From the NCBI RefSeq assembly GCF_900454025.1, contig NZ_UGQM01000001.1:248001-312000 (forward strand): a stretch of DNA of 64,000 nt. Reading direction: 5' to 3'. Origin of the DNA: Mycolicibacterium gilvum (lineage in GTDB: Bacteria > Actinomycetota > Actinomycetes > Mycobacteriales > Mycobacteriaceae). The translations under genes were made by a program, and so were the position numbers. The notes below the pieces were generated by a model. That model was not told the origin of the DNA. It ran no database searches and saw only the letters and a list, made by a program, of their open reading frames with translations. How positions within the stretch are numbered: the stretch's first letter is position 1; each line of letters opens with the position of its first letter. Below, piece after piece: positions 26,383 to 44,709 of this stretch.

Positions 26383-27383
26383 CCGCGGCGATCGGTTCGC
26401 AACGTCAGGCGCTGGCGATGATCGATCTGTCGCGTTCGACGTGGCATTACCGGACCAACCCGCGCCCGCCGGTCAGCGACCCGCTGCCGCAGAAGCATCG
26501 GGCTTACCCATCGCGCATCGATGAGGCCGACCGGGCAGTGATCCGAGACAAGATCCTCGCCGGCTGGGAGGCGGGCAGCTCGGTGGACCATGCGTTCGCC
26601 GCCAGCTGGGACGAGGGCGTGATGTTGGCCTCGCGGCGTTCCTGGTGGCGGATCGCCGCCGCGATCGAGGACCAAAGTGCGCGCCCAGTCGCACCGACCC
26701 GCTCGACGAGCAAGACGCCCCGGCAGGCGCCGGTACTCAAAGCGACAGGACCACAACAGATCTGGAGTTGGGACATCACCGACCTGCGCAGCCCGTGGCG
26801 CGGTGTGGCGTTCAAGGCGTACTCGATCCTTGACATCTACTCCCGCAAGATCGTGGGCTGGCGCGTGGAGGAACGGGAATGCGACGACCTCGCCGTGGAC
26901 ATGTTCGAAGCCGCGTTCGCCGGGCACGGCCTCCCCGCGGTCGTGCACGCCGATTCCGGGCCGGCGATGCGCTCGACGGTCCTCAAAGACCTCCTGGCCG
27001 GTCTCAAGATTGGCCAAACCCATAACCGGCCCCGGGTCAGCAATGACAACCCGTTCTCCGAATCGGAGTTCCGCACGATGAAGTACCGACCGAACTATCC
27101 CGGTGTCTTCACAGATCTTGACTCCGCCCGCGCCTGGGTGAGCGCCTACGTGTCCTGGTACAACCAGCATCACCGCCACAGCGGCGTCGAACTGTTCACC
27201 CCAGACTCCGTCCACGACGGCACGTGGGCGCAGCTCTGGGACCGACGAGACACCGCCCTACAGGCCTACTACGACGCTCACCCCGAACGGTTCCGCAACC
27301 GTCCACGAACCAAAAGCCCCAGCCCCGTCGTCGGCATCAACCTCCCCACCGAAAACGACCCCGACCGACTCCAAGCAGCTTGA
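26379..27383 (+). CDS. IS OrfB, DDE integrase-core transposase
   Basis: A 334-residue catalytic subunit of an IS3-type transposase. An N-terminal HTH_21-like region (LAMIDLSRSTWHYRTNP) precedes the rve integrase core: first Asp in WSWDITDLRSPWRG, second Asp in VVHADSGPAMRS, and Glu in NPFSESEFRTMKY exactly 35 residues later, with the family's KYRPNYPGVF and WYNQHHRHSGVE motifs. All catalytic residues are present and the frame is intact, so the element could still move. The start is TTG at 26379 overlapping the OrfA stop. Confidence 0.88.
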   Translation: MTAAIGSQRQALAMIDLSRSTWHYRTNPRPPVSDPLPQKHRAYPSRIDEADRAVIRDKILAGWEAGSSVDHAFAASWDEGVMLASRRSWWRIAAAIEDQSARPVAPTRSTSKTPRQAPVLKATGPQQIWSWDITDLRSPWRGVAFKAYSILDIYSRKIVGWRVEERECDDLAVDMFEAAFAGHGLPAVVHADSGPAMRSTVLKDLLAGLKIGQTHNRPRVSNDNPFSESEFRTMKYRPNYPGVFTDLDSARAWVSAYVSWYNQHHRHSGVELFTPDSVHDGTWAQLWDRRDTALQAYYDAHPERFRNRPRTKSPSPVVGINLPTENDPDRLQAA

Positions 27384-27494
27384 CATCGCCCGCCAGCAGG
27401 GAAAAGTCGAGTGGACGCCTGCTGGAATGCAATTTCGGCGGAAATTTCTGAAGGTCTGTAACGCCCGTCGTCGCAGCGTCGATACTCCGGATAG

Positions 27495-27538
27495 CTCCGT
27501 GTTGCCGTCTGACCCCCCGACCCGACGGCAACACGGGG
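27495..27538. terminator. Strong hairpin after the IS, probably the displaced fadA2 terminator
   Basis: CCGTGTTGCCGTC (27497-27509) and GACGGCAACACGG (27524-27536) form a 13-bp perfect stem with a 14-base loop, extendable by a G-T and a G-C pair. No U-run follows. It lies 32 bases before the LLM gene start and 1.63 kb after fadA2, but would be about 60 bases after fadA2 if the IS were removed. It could be a terminator or an attenuating leader hairpin. Confidence 0.55.
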
Positions 27539-27567
27539 CTCTTGTCTGTCAGGACTACATTTCAGAC

Positions 27568-28488
27568 ATGCAGATCAGCATGTTCGGACAGATCAGCGCC
27601 TTCGGCGGAAACGCGATCGACGCGACGATCGGCTACCTCTCCCAGCTGCGTGACGAGGGTTTCGGCCGCGTCTGGATCAGCCAGCTGCCCTACGAACCCG
27701 ACCTGCTGACCGTCCTGGCGGTGGCGCTGCACGAGGTCGACACCATCGAGGTGGCCAGCGGTGTCGTGCCGATCCAGAACCAGCATCCGATGCAGATGGC
27801 GCAACGGGCGCTGACCGTCAGCCTCGCCTCGAACGGCCGGTTCATCCTCGGCCTGGGAATGACGCACGCCGCGGTCACCGAGGGCATGTGGGGCATTCCG
27901 TGGGACAAGCCGGTGCGGCGCCTCAACGAGTATCTCGACGGCCTGCTGCCACTGCTGGCCGGGGAGCCCGCCAACGCGACCGGCGAGACCGTCACCACCC
28001 GCGGTGCCCTGATGATCCCGGGCGCCCCGCGGCCCGACGTCTACATCGCGGCGCTGGGTCCGCAACTGCTCCGGCTCGCGGGACGTCGCACCCAGGGCAC
28101 CTGTACGTGGATGACGGGCCCGGCGACCCTGCGCGACCACGTCAGCCCGACGCTGCGTCAGGCCGCCGCCGACGCGGGCCGGCCGGACGGTTCGGTGCGG
28201 GTGGTCGCGTCGCTGCCGGTGGCGGTCACCGACGACGTCGACGAGCTGCGGAAGCAGGCGGCCGACCAGTTCGCGATGTACGGGACGCTGCCGTCGTACC
28301 GCGCGATGCTGGACCGGGAGGGCTACGCCGGCCCCGAGGACGCCGCGATCATCGGCGACGAGGCGACCGTGCGCGACCGGATCGCCGAACTCGGTGCGGC
28401 GGGTGTCGACGAGTACGTGGGCGCGGTGTTCGACAGCTCCGTCGAGGGCCGCGACCGCACCCGTGCGCTGCTGCGCGAACTCGGCTGA
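27568..28488 (+). CDS. LLM-class (F420-dependent type) oxidoreductase
   Basis: A luciferase-like monooxygenase-fold protein of 306 residues, the group that in mycobacteria mostly uses coenzyme F420 or FMN. Start ATG at 27568 (MQISMFGQISAFGGNAIDAT); the open frame extends upstream into the IS and is not real there. Barrel features: FGRVWISQLPYEPDLLTVLA, the substrate/cofactor strand IEVASGVVPIQNQHPMQMAQ, RFILGLGMTH, and PDVYIAALGPQLLRLAGRR. The TIM barrel ends with the C-terminal swap helices. Substrate unknown. It lies between fadA2 and fadE5 where M. tuberculosis has no gene. Confidence 0.87.
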   Translation: MQISMFGQISAFGGNAIDATIGYLSQLRDEGFGRVWISQLPYEPDLLTVLAVALHEVDTIEVASGVVPIQNQHPMQMAQRALTVSLASNGRFILGLGMTHAAVTEGMWGIPWDKPVRRLNEYLDGLLPLLAGEPANATGETVTTRGALMIPGAPRPDVYIAALGPQLLRLAGRRTQGTCTWMTGPATLRDHVSPTLRQAAADAGRPDGSVRVVASLPVAVTDDVDELRKQAADQFAMYGTLPSYRAMLDREGYAGPEDAAIIGDEATVRDRIAELGAAGVDEYVGAVFDSSVEGRDRTRALLRELG

Positions 28489-28564
28489 ATTTTCTTGGCC
28501 TCAGGGCTTTTCGTGGGTCTGAGCCAGGCGTAGCATCGTTCTCACGACGGGTTCGGGAGTGACT

Positions 28565-28660
28565 GAATCAAAGAGTCGGCAAAGGGATGAAAGCCGACCG
28601 CGCGATCCATATGAGACGCACCCACATGTCCTCCCGAACCCGCCCTTATGTCCGGGGCCC
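28565..28660 (+). ncRNA. Candidate F6-like small RNA (boundaries approximate)
   Basis: Position: between the fadA2 side and fadE5, on the plus strand, as recalled for the SigF-associated sRNA F6 of M. tuberculosis. Sequence: a 5' hairpin with GTCGGC and GCCGAC arms around a 12-base loop (28575-28598), then a C-rich single-stranded stretch with ACCC and CTCCCG motifs, a feature of GC-rich actinobacterial sRNAs. I could not confirm a SigF promoter, and the 3' end may extend to the inverted repeat or to the terminator at 28800. Confidence 0.4.
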
Positions 28661-28677
28661 GTTGAGCCCGTCGGTCC

Positions 28678-28745
28678 CTCCGCGAGCAGACACACAATCG
28701 CGTGACACGCCGCGGACACGCCTGACTTTGCGTCTGCTCGCGGGG
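28678..28745. repeat. 14-base inverted repeat in the fadA2-fadE5 interval
   Basis: CTCCGCGAGCAGAC (28678-28691) pairs with GTCTGCTCGCGGGG (28732-28745), 11 bases perfectly and 14 with one G-U pair, enclosing 40 bases that contain CGTGACACGCCGCGGACACG. It could close a larger RNA fold at the 3' side of the candidate sRNA or bind a dimeric protein. Confidence 0.5.
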
Positions 28746-28769
28746 AAGACGCTCGCACTGCGCAACGCA

Positions 28770-28800
28770 AGACGCCCCCGGGAAGAGTCCGGGGGCGTCT
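28770..28800. terminator. Bidirectional terminator hairpin between sRNA region and fadE5
   Basis: AGACGCCCCCGG (28770-28781) and CCGGGGGCGTCT (28789-28800) form a perfect 12-bp GC-rich stem with a 7-base loop. It lies 25 bases after the fadE5 stop on the minus strand and also ends the plus-strand region. There is no long U-run, which is usual in mycobacteria. Confidence 0.8.
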
Positions 28801-28824
28801 CGGGTCCGAAGCGAACAGAGGGGG

Positions 28825-30660
28825 TCAGAAGCTCGCTTCGTCCAGTTCCATGACCTCGTTGTCGAGGTTCTCGATGATGGACCGGGTGCTGGTGAGCAGC
28901 GGCAGGAAGTTCTTCGCGAAGAACGACGCGACCGCGATCTTGCCCTCGTAGAAGGCGCGGTCCGCACCCTCGACGCCGGCGTCCAGCTTCTCGATCGCCA
29001 CCGCGGCCTGCTGCTGCAGCAGCCATCCGATGACCAGGTCGCCGACGCTCATCAGGAAGCGCACCGAACCCAGGCCCACCTTGTAGATGGCGGCCTGATC
29101 CTCCTGTGAGGCCATCAGGTAGCCGGTCAGCGACGCGGCCATGCCCTGGACGTCCTCCAGCGCGGTGGCCAGCAGCGCACGTTCGGCCTTCAGCCGGCCG
29201 TTGCCGGTCTCGGCCTTGACGAACTGCTCGATCTGGCCGGCTACGTGAGCCAGCGCCACACCCTTGTCGCGGACGATCTTGCGGAAGAAGAAGTCCTGCG
29301 CCTGGATCGCCGTGGTGCCCTCATAGAGCGAGTCGATCTTGGCGTCACGGATGTACTGCTCGATCGGGTAGTCCTGCAGGAAGCCGGAGCCGCCGAAGGT
29401 CTGCAGCGACTCGGTCAGCTTGGCGTACGCCTGCTCCGAACCCACACCCTTGACGATCGGCAGCATCAGGTCGTTGACCCGGACCGCGAGGTCGGGCTCG
29501 ATGCCGTGGATGACCTTGGCCATCTCGGCGTTCTGGTGCGTCGCGGTGAACAGGTACAGCGCGCGCAGGCCCTCGGCGTACGCCTTCTGCGTCATCAGCG
29601 AGCGACGGACGTCGGGGTGGTGCGTGATGGTCACCCGCGGCGCGGTCTTGTCGGTCATCTGGGTCAGGTCGGCGCCCTGGACGCGGTCCTTGGCGTAGGC
29701 CAGCGCGTTCAGGTAGCCGGTGGACAGGGTGGCGATCGCCTTGGTGCCCACCATCATTCGGGCCTGCTCGATGACGTCGAACATCTGCGCGATGCCGTCG
29801 TGCACCTCGCCGACGAGCCAGCCGACGGCGGGGGTGCCGTGCTGGCCGAGCGAGAGCTCACAGGTGGTCGAGATCTTCAGGCCCATCTTGTGTTCGACGT
29901 TGGTGACGAACACGCCGTTGCGCTCACCGGGCTCGCCTGTCTCGGGGTCGAAGTGGAACTTCGGCACGAAGAACAGGGACAGACCCTTGGTGCCCGGGCC
30001 CGCGCCCTCGGGGCGTGCCAGCACCAGATGCATGATGTTCTCGAACAGGTCATCGGAGTCGGCGGAGGTGATGAACCGCTTCACGCCGTCGATGTGCCAG
30101 GTGCCGTCGGGCTGCTGCACGGCCTTGGTGCGTCCGGCGCCCACGTCGGAGCCGGCGTCCGGCTCGGTCAGCACCATCGTGGAGCCCCAGCCGCGGTCGG
30201 CGGCGAGCTTGGCCCACTTCTTCTGCTCGTCGGTGCCCAGGTGGTAGAAGATGTCGGCGAAGCCGGCGCCCATCGCGTACATGTAGACCGCGGGGTTGGC
30301 GCCCAGGATGTGCTCCTGCAGAGCCCACGAGATCACGCTGGGCAGTGCGGCGCCACCGATCTCCTCGCTGGCCGACAGCTTGTCCCAGCCGCCGTCGGTG
30401 ACGGCGCGGACCGACTTCTTGAACGCCTCGGGCAACGTCACCGAGTGCGTCTTGGGATCGAAGACCGGAGGGTTGCGATCGCCCTCGGCGAAGGAGTCCG
30501 CGACGGGCCCCTCGGCCAGCTTGGCCATCTCGCCCAACATCTCGGTGACGGTGTCGACGTCGAGCTCGGCGTACGCGCCCTGGCCCAACGCCTTGTCGAC
30601 GCCGAGAACCTCGAACAGGTTGAATACCTGGTCGCGAACATTGCTCTTGTAGTGGCCCAC
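28825..30660 (-). CDS. fadE5: FadE5, acyl-CoA dehydrogenase
   Basis: An FAD-dependent acyl-CoA dehydrogenase of 611 residues with broad chain-length activity reported for FadE5. GTG at 30660 ([20 protein letters not shown]) follows GAGGAGG; the open frame upstream to 30819 crosses the promoter and is rejected. Signatures: [57 protein letters not shown], and the C-terminal [20 protein letters not shown] with the following YEGTTAIQ. It corresponds to Rv0244c and near-identically in layout to the paralogue at 2331. It is divergent from the NAD-binding dehydrogenase and controlled by a two-operator promoter. Confidence 0.95.
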   Translation of the reverse strand: MGHYKSNVRDQVFNLFEVLGVDKALGQGAYAELDVDTVTEMLGEMAKLAEGPVADSFAEGDRNPPVFDPKTHSVTLPEAFKKSVRAVTDGGWDKLSASEEIGGAALPSVISWALQEHILGANPAVYMYAMGAGFADIFYHLGTDEQKKWAKLAADRGWGSTMVLTEPDAGSDVGAGRTKAVQQPDGTWHIDGVKRFITSADSDDLFENIMHLVLARPEGAGPGTKGLSLFFVPKFHFDPETGEPGERNGVFVTNVEHKMGLKISTTCELSLGQHGTPAVGWLVGEVHDGIAQMFDVIEQARMMVGTKAIATLSTGYLNALAYAKDRVQGADLTQMTDKTAPRVTITHHPDVRRSLMTQKAYAEGLRALYLFTATHQNAEMAKVIHGIEPDLAVRVNDLMLPIVKGVGSEQAYAKLTESLQTFGGSGFLQDYPIEQYIRDAKIDSLYEGTTAIQAQDFFFRKIVRDKGVALAHVAGQIEQFVKAETGNGRLKAERALLATALEDVQGMAASLTGYLMASQEDQAAIYKVGLGSVRFLMSVGDLVIGWLLQQQAAVAIEKLDAGVEGADRAFYEGKIAVASFFAKNFLPLLTSTRSIIENLDNEVMELDEASF

Positions 30661-30708
30661 GATTCCTCCTCGGTGAGAACGCCACATGCGGTTGGGTACT
30701 CGTCCATA

Positions 30709-30761
30709 AGTTACCCACCAGTAACTGCGCGTAACTATACCGCTCGGTAACTTCAACGCAA
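30709..30761 (-). promoter_or_regulatory. fadE5 promoter with two TTAC-N6-GTAA operators
   Basis: On the minus strand, TTGCGT (30756-30761) and TATAGT (30734-30739), 16 bases apart, form a sigma-A-type promoter. Operator 1 is AGTTAC-CCACCA-GTAACT (30709-30726), predicted just downstream of the start point. Operator 2 is ATAC-CGCTCG-GTAA (30737-30750), one mismatch from the consensus, lying between -35 and -10. The centres are 26 bases apart. The arrangement is typical of TetR repression; the same core occurs at fabG4/fadA2. Confidence 0.65.
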
Positions 30762-30898
30762 GACGAGTGTGAGCAATTTCCCCCCAACTCCCAACCGAGC
30801 GGTTGGCCGGTGCGGTCACGACGCCTGATTTCCGGCGTTGAGCTGGGCTTTCAGCGGTTTGTGATGATACTCACGTTTGGGCGCATAGGGTGTTCGAC

Positions 30899-31987
30899 AT
30901 GCAGAGGGCAATCGGGGTCGCGGTCTGGGGTACCGGCAACATGGGGTCCACGGCGATCCGGTCGACGGCGGCGTTCCCGGGGCTTGCGCTCGCGGGGGTG
31001 ATCACCTCGTCAGCTGACAAGGCCGGCCGCGATGCGGCGACCTTCGGGGGACTGGAGGCGCCGACCGGGATCGCGGCGACCACCGACGTGGACGCGGCCC
31101 TGGCCGCCTGCGATGCGGTTGCGTACATGGCGTCCGGCGACATCCGGCCCGACGACGCCCTCGCCGACATCGAGCGGTGTCTGCGCGCGGGGCGGCACGT
31201 CGTGACGCCGTCGCTCTACTCGCTCTACGACCCCGCGTCCGCGCCCGCCGAATGGATCGAACGGTTGACCGCGGCGGCCGAGGAAGGCCGCGCCACACTC
31301 CTGGTCAGCGGCGTCGACCCGGGGTGGGGCAACGACGCGCTCGCGGTGACGGCGGCGAGCCTGTGCACCCGCATCAACACGATCACCTGCCAGGAGATCT
31401 TCGACTACTCCACCTACGACCAGCCGTTCGCGGTCAAGGTGTCCTGTGGTTTCGGAGGATCGATGGACGAGACGCCGATGATGCTGCTGCCGTCGATCCC
31501 GACGATGGTGTGGGGCGGCAACGTGCGCCTCGTCGGCCGCGGGCTCGGCATCGAGATCGACGAGATCACCGAGGAAGTGGAACGCCTGCCGCTGGAGGAG
31601 ACCGTCGAGACGGTGATGGGAACGTTCGAGAAGGGCACCCAGGGCGCGTTCTGGCTCAAGGTCATCGGCTGGTCGGACGGCAGACAGCGCATCGTCATCG
31701 ACCACATCACCCGCATCCACCCGTCCTGCGCACCGCACTGGCCCCAACCCGATCAGGGGGACGGGGAGCATCGCGTGGTCGTCGACGGCGACCCGCAGCT
31801 GACGATCACCAGCCGCGCCGACGTGCCCGGCGGTACCCGTGCCGACGGAGGCAACACGACGGCCGCCAACCGGCTTCTGGGCGCGCTGAACTGGCTGGTG
31901 GAGCAGAAGCCCGGGATCTACGACGGACTCGCGGTGCCGCTGCGCTCGGCGTTGCCCCCGGAGGCAGAGGACGCGCGCTGGGCGTGA
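30899..31987 (+). CDS. NAD(P)-binding dehydrogenase, dihydrodipicolinate reductase-like
   Basis: A predicted oxidoreductase of 362 residues from ATG at 30899 with AGGG 8 bases before it (a GTG at 30890 is an alternative). Rossmann motif VAVWGTGNMGSTAIRSTAAF at the N-terminus, then a DapB-like domain with VTPSLYSLYDP and VSGVDPGWGNDALAV. It resembles the 2,4-diaminopentanoate dehydrogenase/NAD(P)H-dependent amine dehydrogenase group, whose mycobacterial members have unknown substrates. Divergent from fadE5; the 238-base gap contains the fadE5 operators, which may also affect this gene. Confidence 0.8.
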   Translation: MQRAIGVAVWGTGNMGSTAIRSTAAFPGLALAGVITSSADKAGRDAATFGGLEAPTGIAATTDVDAALAACDAVAYMASGDIRPDDALADIERCLRAGRHVVTPSLYSLYDPASAPAEWIERLTAAAEEGRATLLVSGVDPGWGNDALAVTAASLCTRINTITCQEIFDYSTYDQPFAVKVSCGFGGSMDETPMMLLPSIPTMVWGGNVRLVGRGLGIEIDEITEEVERLPLEETVETVMGTFEKGTQGAFWLKVIGWSDGRQRIVIDHITRIHPSCAPHWPQPDQGDGEHRVVVDGDPQLTITSRADVPGGTRADGGNTTAANRLLGALNWLVEQKPGIYDGLAVPLRSALPPEAEDARWA

Positions 31988-31990
31988 TCG

Positions 31991-32057
31991 CGTCGCGAGA
32001 GTGCACTCACGGTCGTGTGCGGACGGAATTCACGACGGTGGTGTGAATCTCGCGACG
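31991..32057. repeat. Dispersed intergenic palindrome, copy 1
   Basis: Arms 31991-32017 and 32031-32057 are inverted repeats matching at 20 of 27 positions. The left arm core CGCGAGAGTGCACTCACGGT plus CGTG recurs with three differences at 61339-61362. Both copies sit between the ends of convergent genes. Confidence 0.6.
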
Positions 32058-32068
32058 CCGAGGCGCGC

Positions 32069-32860
32069 TCAGCTGCCGGCGAGGCCCTTGTTGACCAGGC
32101 GGGTGAGCCACGCCGGTGAGAATCTGGCCCCGAGCGCCAGCGCCTTGGCCTGAAGGCCGACCGGAAAGTGCACCTGCGCCAACGCTTTCCGGGCCCACGT
32201 CGCGTCGACGGCGGCGACGATGTCGTTGGCGATGTCCTGGGCGGTGAGCCGGATGCCGAGGCTCTGCGTGGTGCCGGTCTTGACGTCCTTGGTCATCGCG
32301 GTGTTCACGTACAGCGGCCACATGTCGATCACGCGGATGCCGTAGTGCCCCCACTCCAGGTTCAGCGCCTCGGTGATCGCCCTGACGAAAAACTTGGTCG
32401 CGCTGTAGTTCGCGAGTTCGGCCTGACCGTAGATCGCCGACGCGGACGCCAGGTTCACCACGACCGCGCCCGGAGTGCCCTTCAGATACGGGAACGCCGC
32501 GTGCAGCCCGTTGACCACACCCTTGACGTTGACCTCGATCTCGCGGTGGTGCACCTCCAGCGGGATCTCCTCGAAGCGGCCCGCGTTCAGCAGACCCGCG
32601 TTGTTGATCAGCACGTCGATCCGTCCGCCCGATCCCTCGGCGAACTCGGCGAGCCGCCGTGCCACCTCGTCGGGATCCGTGACGTCCAGGTGGGCGACCA
32701 CAGGCGTCCCGCCGACGGCCGTGATGTCGGCGGCCAGCACCGCCAATCCGTCCTCGTCGAGGTCATAACCGCCGACGCGGTACCCGCGGCCGGCGAAGAG
32801 CAGCGCGGTGGCGCGACCGATTCCCGTCGCCGCTCCGGTGATGAACACAGATTTCGTCAC
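32069..32860 (-). CDS. Short-chain dehydrogenase/reductase
   Basis: A classical SDR of 263 residues, start GTG at 32860 after AGGAG. Cofactor motif FITGAATGIGRATALLFAGR, with YDLDEDGLA suggesting NAD(H) preference because an Asp follows strand beta-2. NNAGLLNAGRFEEI, catalytic Ser in NLASASAIYGQ and Tyr/Lys in NYSATKFFVRA are present. The C-terminus has a short hydrophobic tail. Substrate unknown. It ends next to a dispersed palindrome and starts 18 bases after the TspO-like gene on the same strand, so the two probably form an operon. Confidence 0.88.
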   Translation of the reverse strand: MTKSVFITGAATGIGRATALLFAGRGYRVGGYDLDEDGLAVLAADITAVGGTPVVAHLDVTDPDEVARRLAEFAEGSGGRIDVLINNAGLLNAGRFEEIPLEVHHREIEVNVKGVVNGLHAAFPYLKGTPGAVVVNLASASAIYGQAELANYSATKFFVRAITEALNLEWGHYGIRVIDMWPLYVNTAMTKDVKTGTTQSLGIRLTAQDIANDIVAAVDATWARKALAQVHFPVGLQAKALALGARFSPAWLTRLVNKGLAGS

Positions 32861-32878
32861 ACGAACTCCTCGTCACAC

Positions 32879-33382
32879 TCAGTTGTTCAGCTGCCACACC
32901 GCGAAATTGAGGCACAGTGCGAACGTCGACCACGCCAGGTAGGGCAGCAGCAGCGCGCCGGCGAGGGTGCTGCGGCGCCAGAACATGACGACGGTGGCGA
33001 TGAGCACCACCAGCAGCGCGCTCAGCTCGAAGAACGCGACGCCGCGCCAGCCCAGACCGAAGAACAACGGCGTCCACGCCGCGTTGAGCACCAACTGGAC
33101 GCCGTAGAGCGTCAGCGCGCGCCGCGTCTCGGGGGACGGACCGGTGCGCCACACCAGCCACGCCGCGATCGCCATCAACGCGTACAGCAGCGTCCAGGTG
33201 GGGCCGAAAACCCAGGAGGGCGGCGCGAATCCGGGTTGCTCCAGTTGCGCGTACCCGTCGGCGCTGTTGGCCGACAACCCGCCCAGCGCGGAGGCCAGGA
33301 TGACGGCGGCGAACGAGATCGCCAAGGCGAGCCACGGTGTGGTGCGTGCCGACACCGAAGTCGACACCGAATCGGACGTCAT
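32879..33382 (-). CDS. TspO/MBR-family membrane protein
   Basis: A five-helix membrane protein of 167 residues of the TspO/peripheral benzodiazepine receptor family, which binds porphyrins and sterols and affects stress responses. Family signatures: FAPPSWVFGPTWTLLYALMA in the second helix region, ALTLYGVQLVLNAAWTPLFF, and YLAWSTFALCLNFAVWQLNN at the C-terminus, the conserved WxxFAxxLN motif. ATG at 33382. It precedes the SDR gene on the same strand and lies 49 bases from the end of the TPP-type pks gene. Confidence 0.9.
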   Translation of the reverse strand: MTSDSVSTSVSARTTPWLALAISFAAVILASALGGLSANSADGYAQLEQPGFAPPSWVFGPTWTLLYALMAIAAWLVWRTGPSPETRRALTLYGVQLVLNAAWTPLFFGLGWRGVAFFELSALLVVLIATVVMFWRRSTLAGALLLPYLAWSTFALCLNFAVWQLNN

Positions 33383-33431
33383 GGGCGGCAGGCTACCCGG
33401 CGGACCCCGCCGTCAGACGGGCCAATTGTGG

Positions 33432-44471
<11,040 letters not shown>

Positions 44472-44709
44472 GCCTTGTCCTCCCGTGAATCGGCGGTCCG
44501 ACAGCGGCGCTGCGACAGCGCTGTCACGCCGAGATCGGACTCCCCCGACGGACACTATTGCACGGGCGGGAGGGGCATGCGAGAGGTTGCTGTCCGCGAT
44601 CGGCCGTGACCCGGCGACGGCGTGCTGGTGTTGGGTATGTTGATCCGGCGAACACGGGTGCTGCGGATCCGAACGCGGATATTCGGGCACGACTCGGGAG
44701 GACCACGCT

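Larger units (their letters stand above)
25874..27441 (+). mobile_element. IS3-type insertion sequence, about 1.57 kb, with 19-bp terminal repeats
   Basis: The ends are perfect 19-base inverted repeats: CCGCCGAAATTGCATTCCA at 25874-25892 and its complement ending at 27441. Two overlapping frames encode OrfA and an OrfB with a D-D(35)E catalytic pattern. The right ~50 bases are themselves palindrome-like (CCAGCAGG ... CCTGCTGG) and match the solo element at 12025-12087. No direct target duplication is evident in the flanks, and the canonical IS3 TG...CA ends would lie 10 bases inward (25884-27431), so the exact boundary is uncertain. Confidence 0.85.
28489..28824. other. 336-base intergenic region with structured RNA signals
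   Basis: No convincing protein gene is seen. The region holds a GTCGGC/GCCGAC hairpin (28575-28580 with 28593-28598), a C-rich unstructured stretch (28618-28652), a long-range inverted repeat (28678-28691 with 28732-28745) and a strong terminator (28770-28800). In M. tuberculosis the fadA2-fadE5 interval encodes the sRNA F6. Confidence 0.6.

Noticed and set aside
27427..27567. N-terminal extension of the LLM gene into the IS
   Set aside because: Crosses the IS boundary and a hairpin; the barrel starts normally at ATG 27568.
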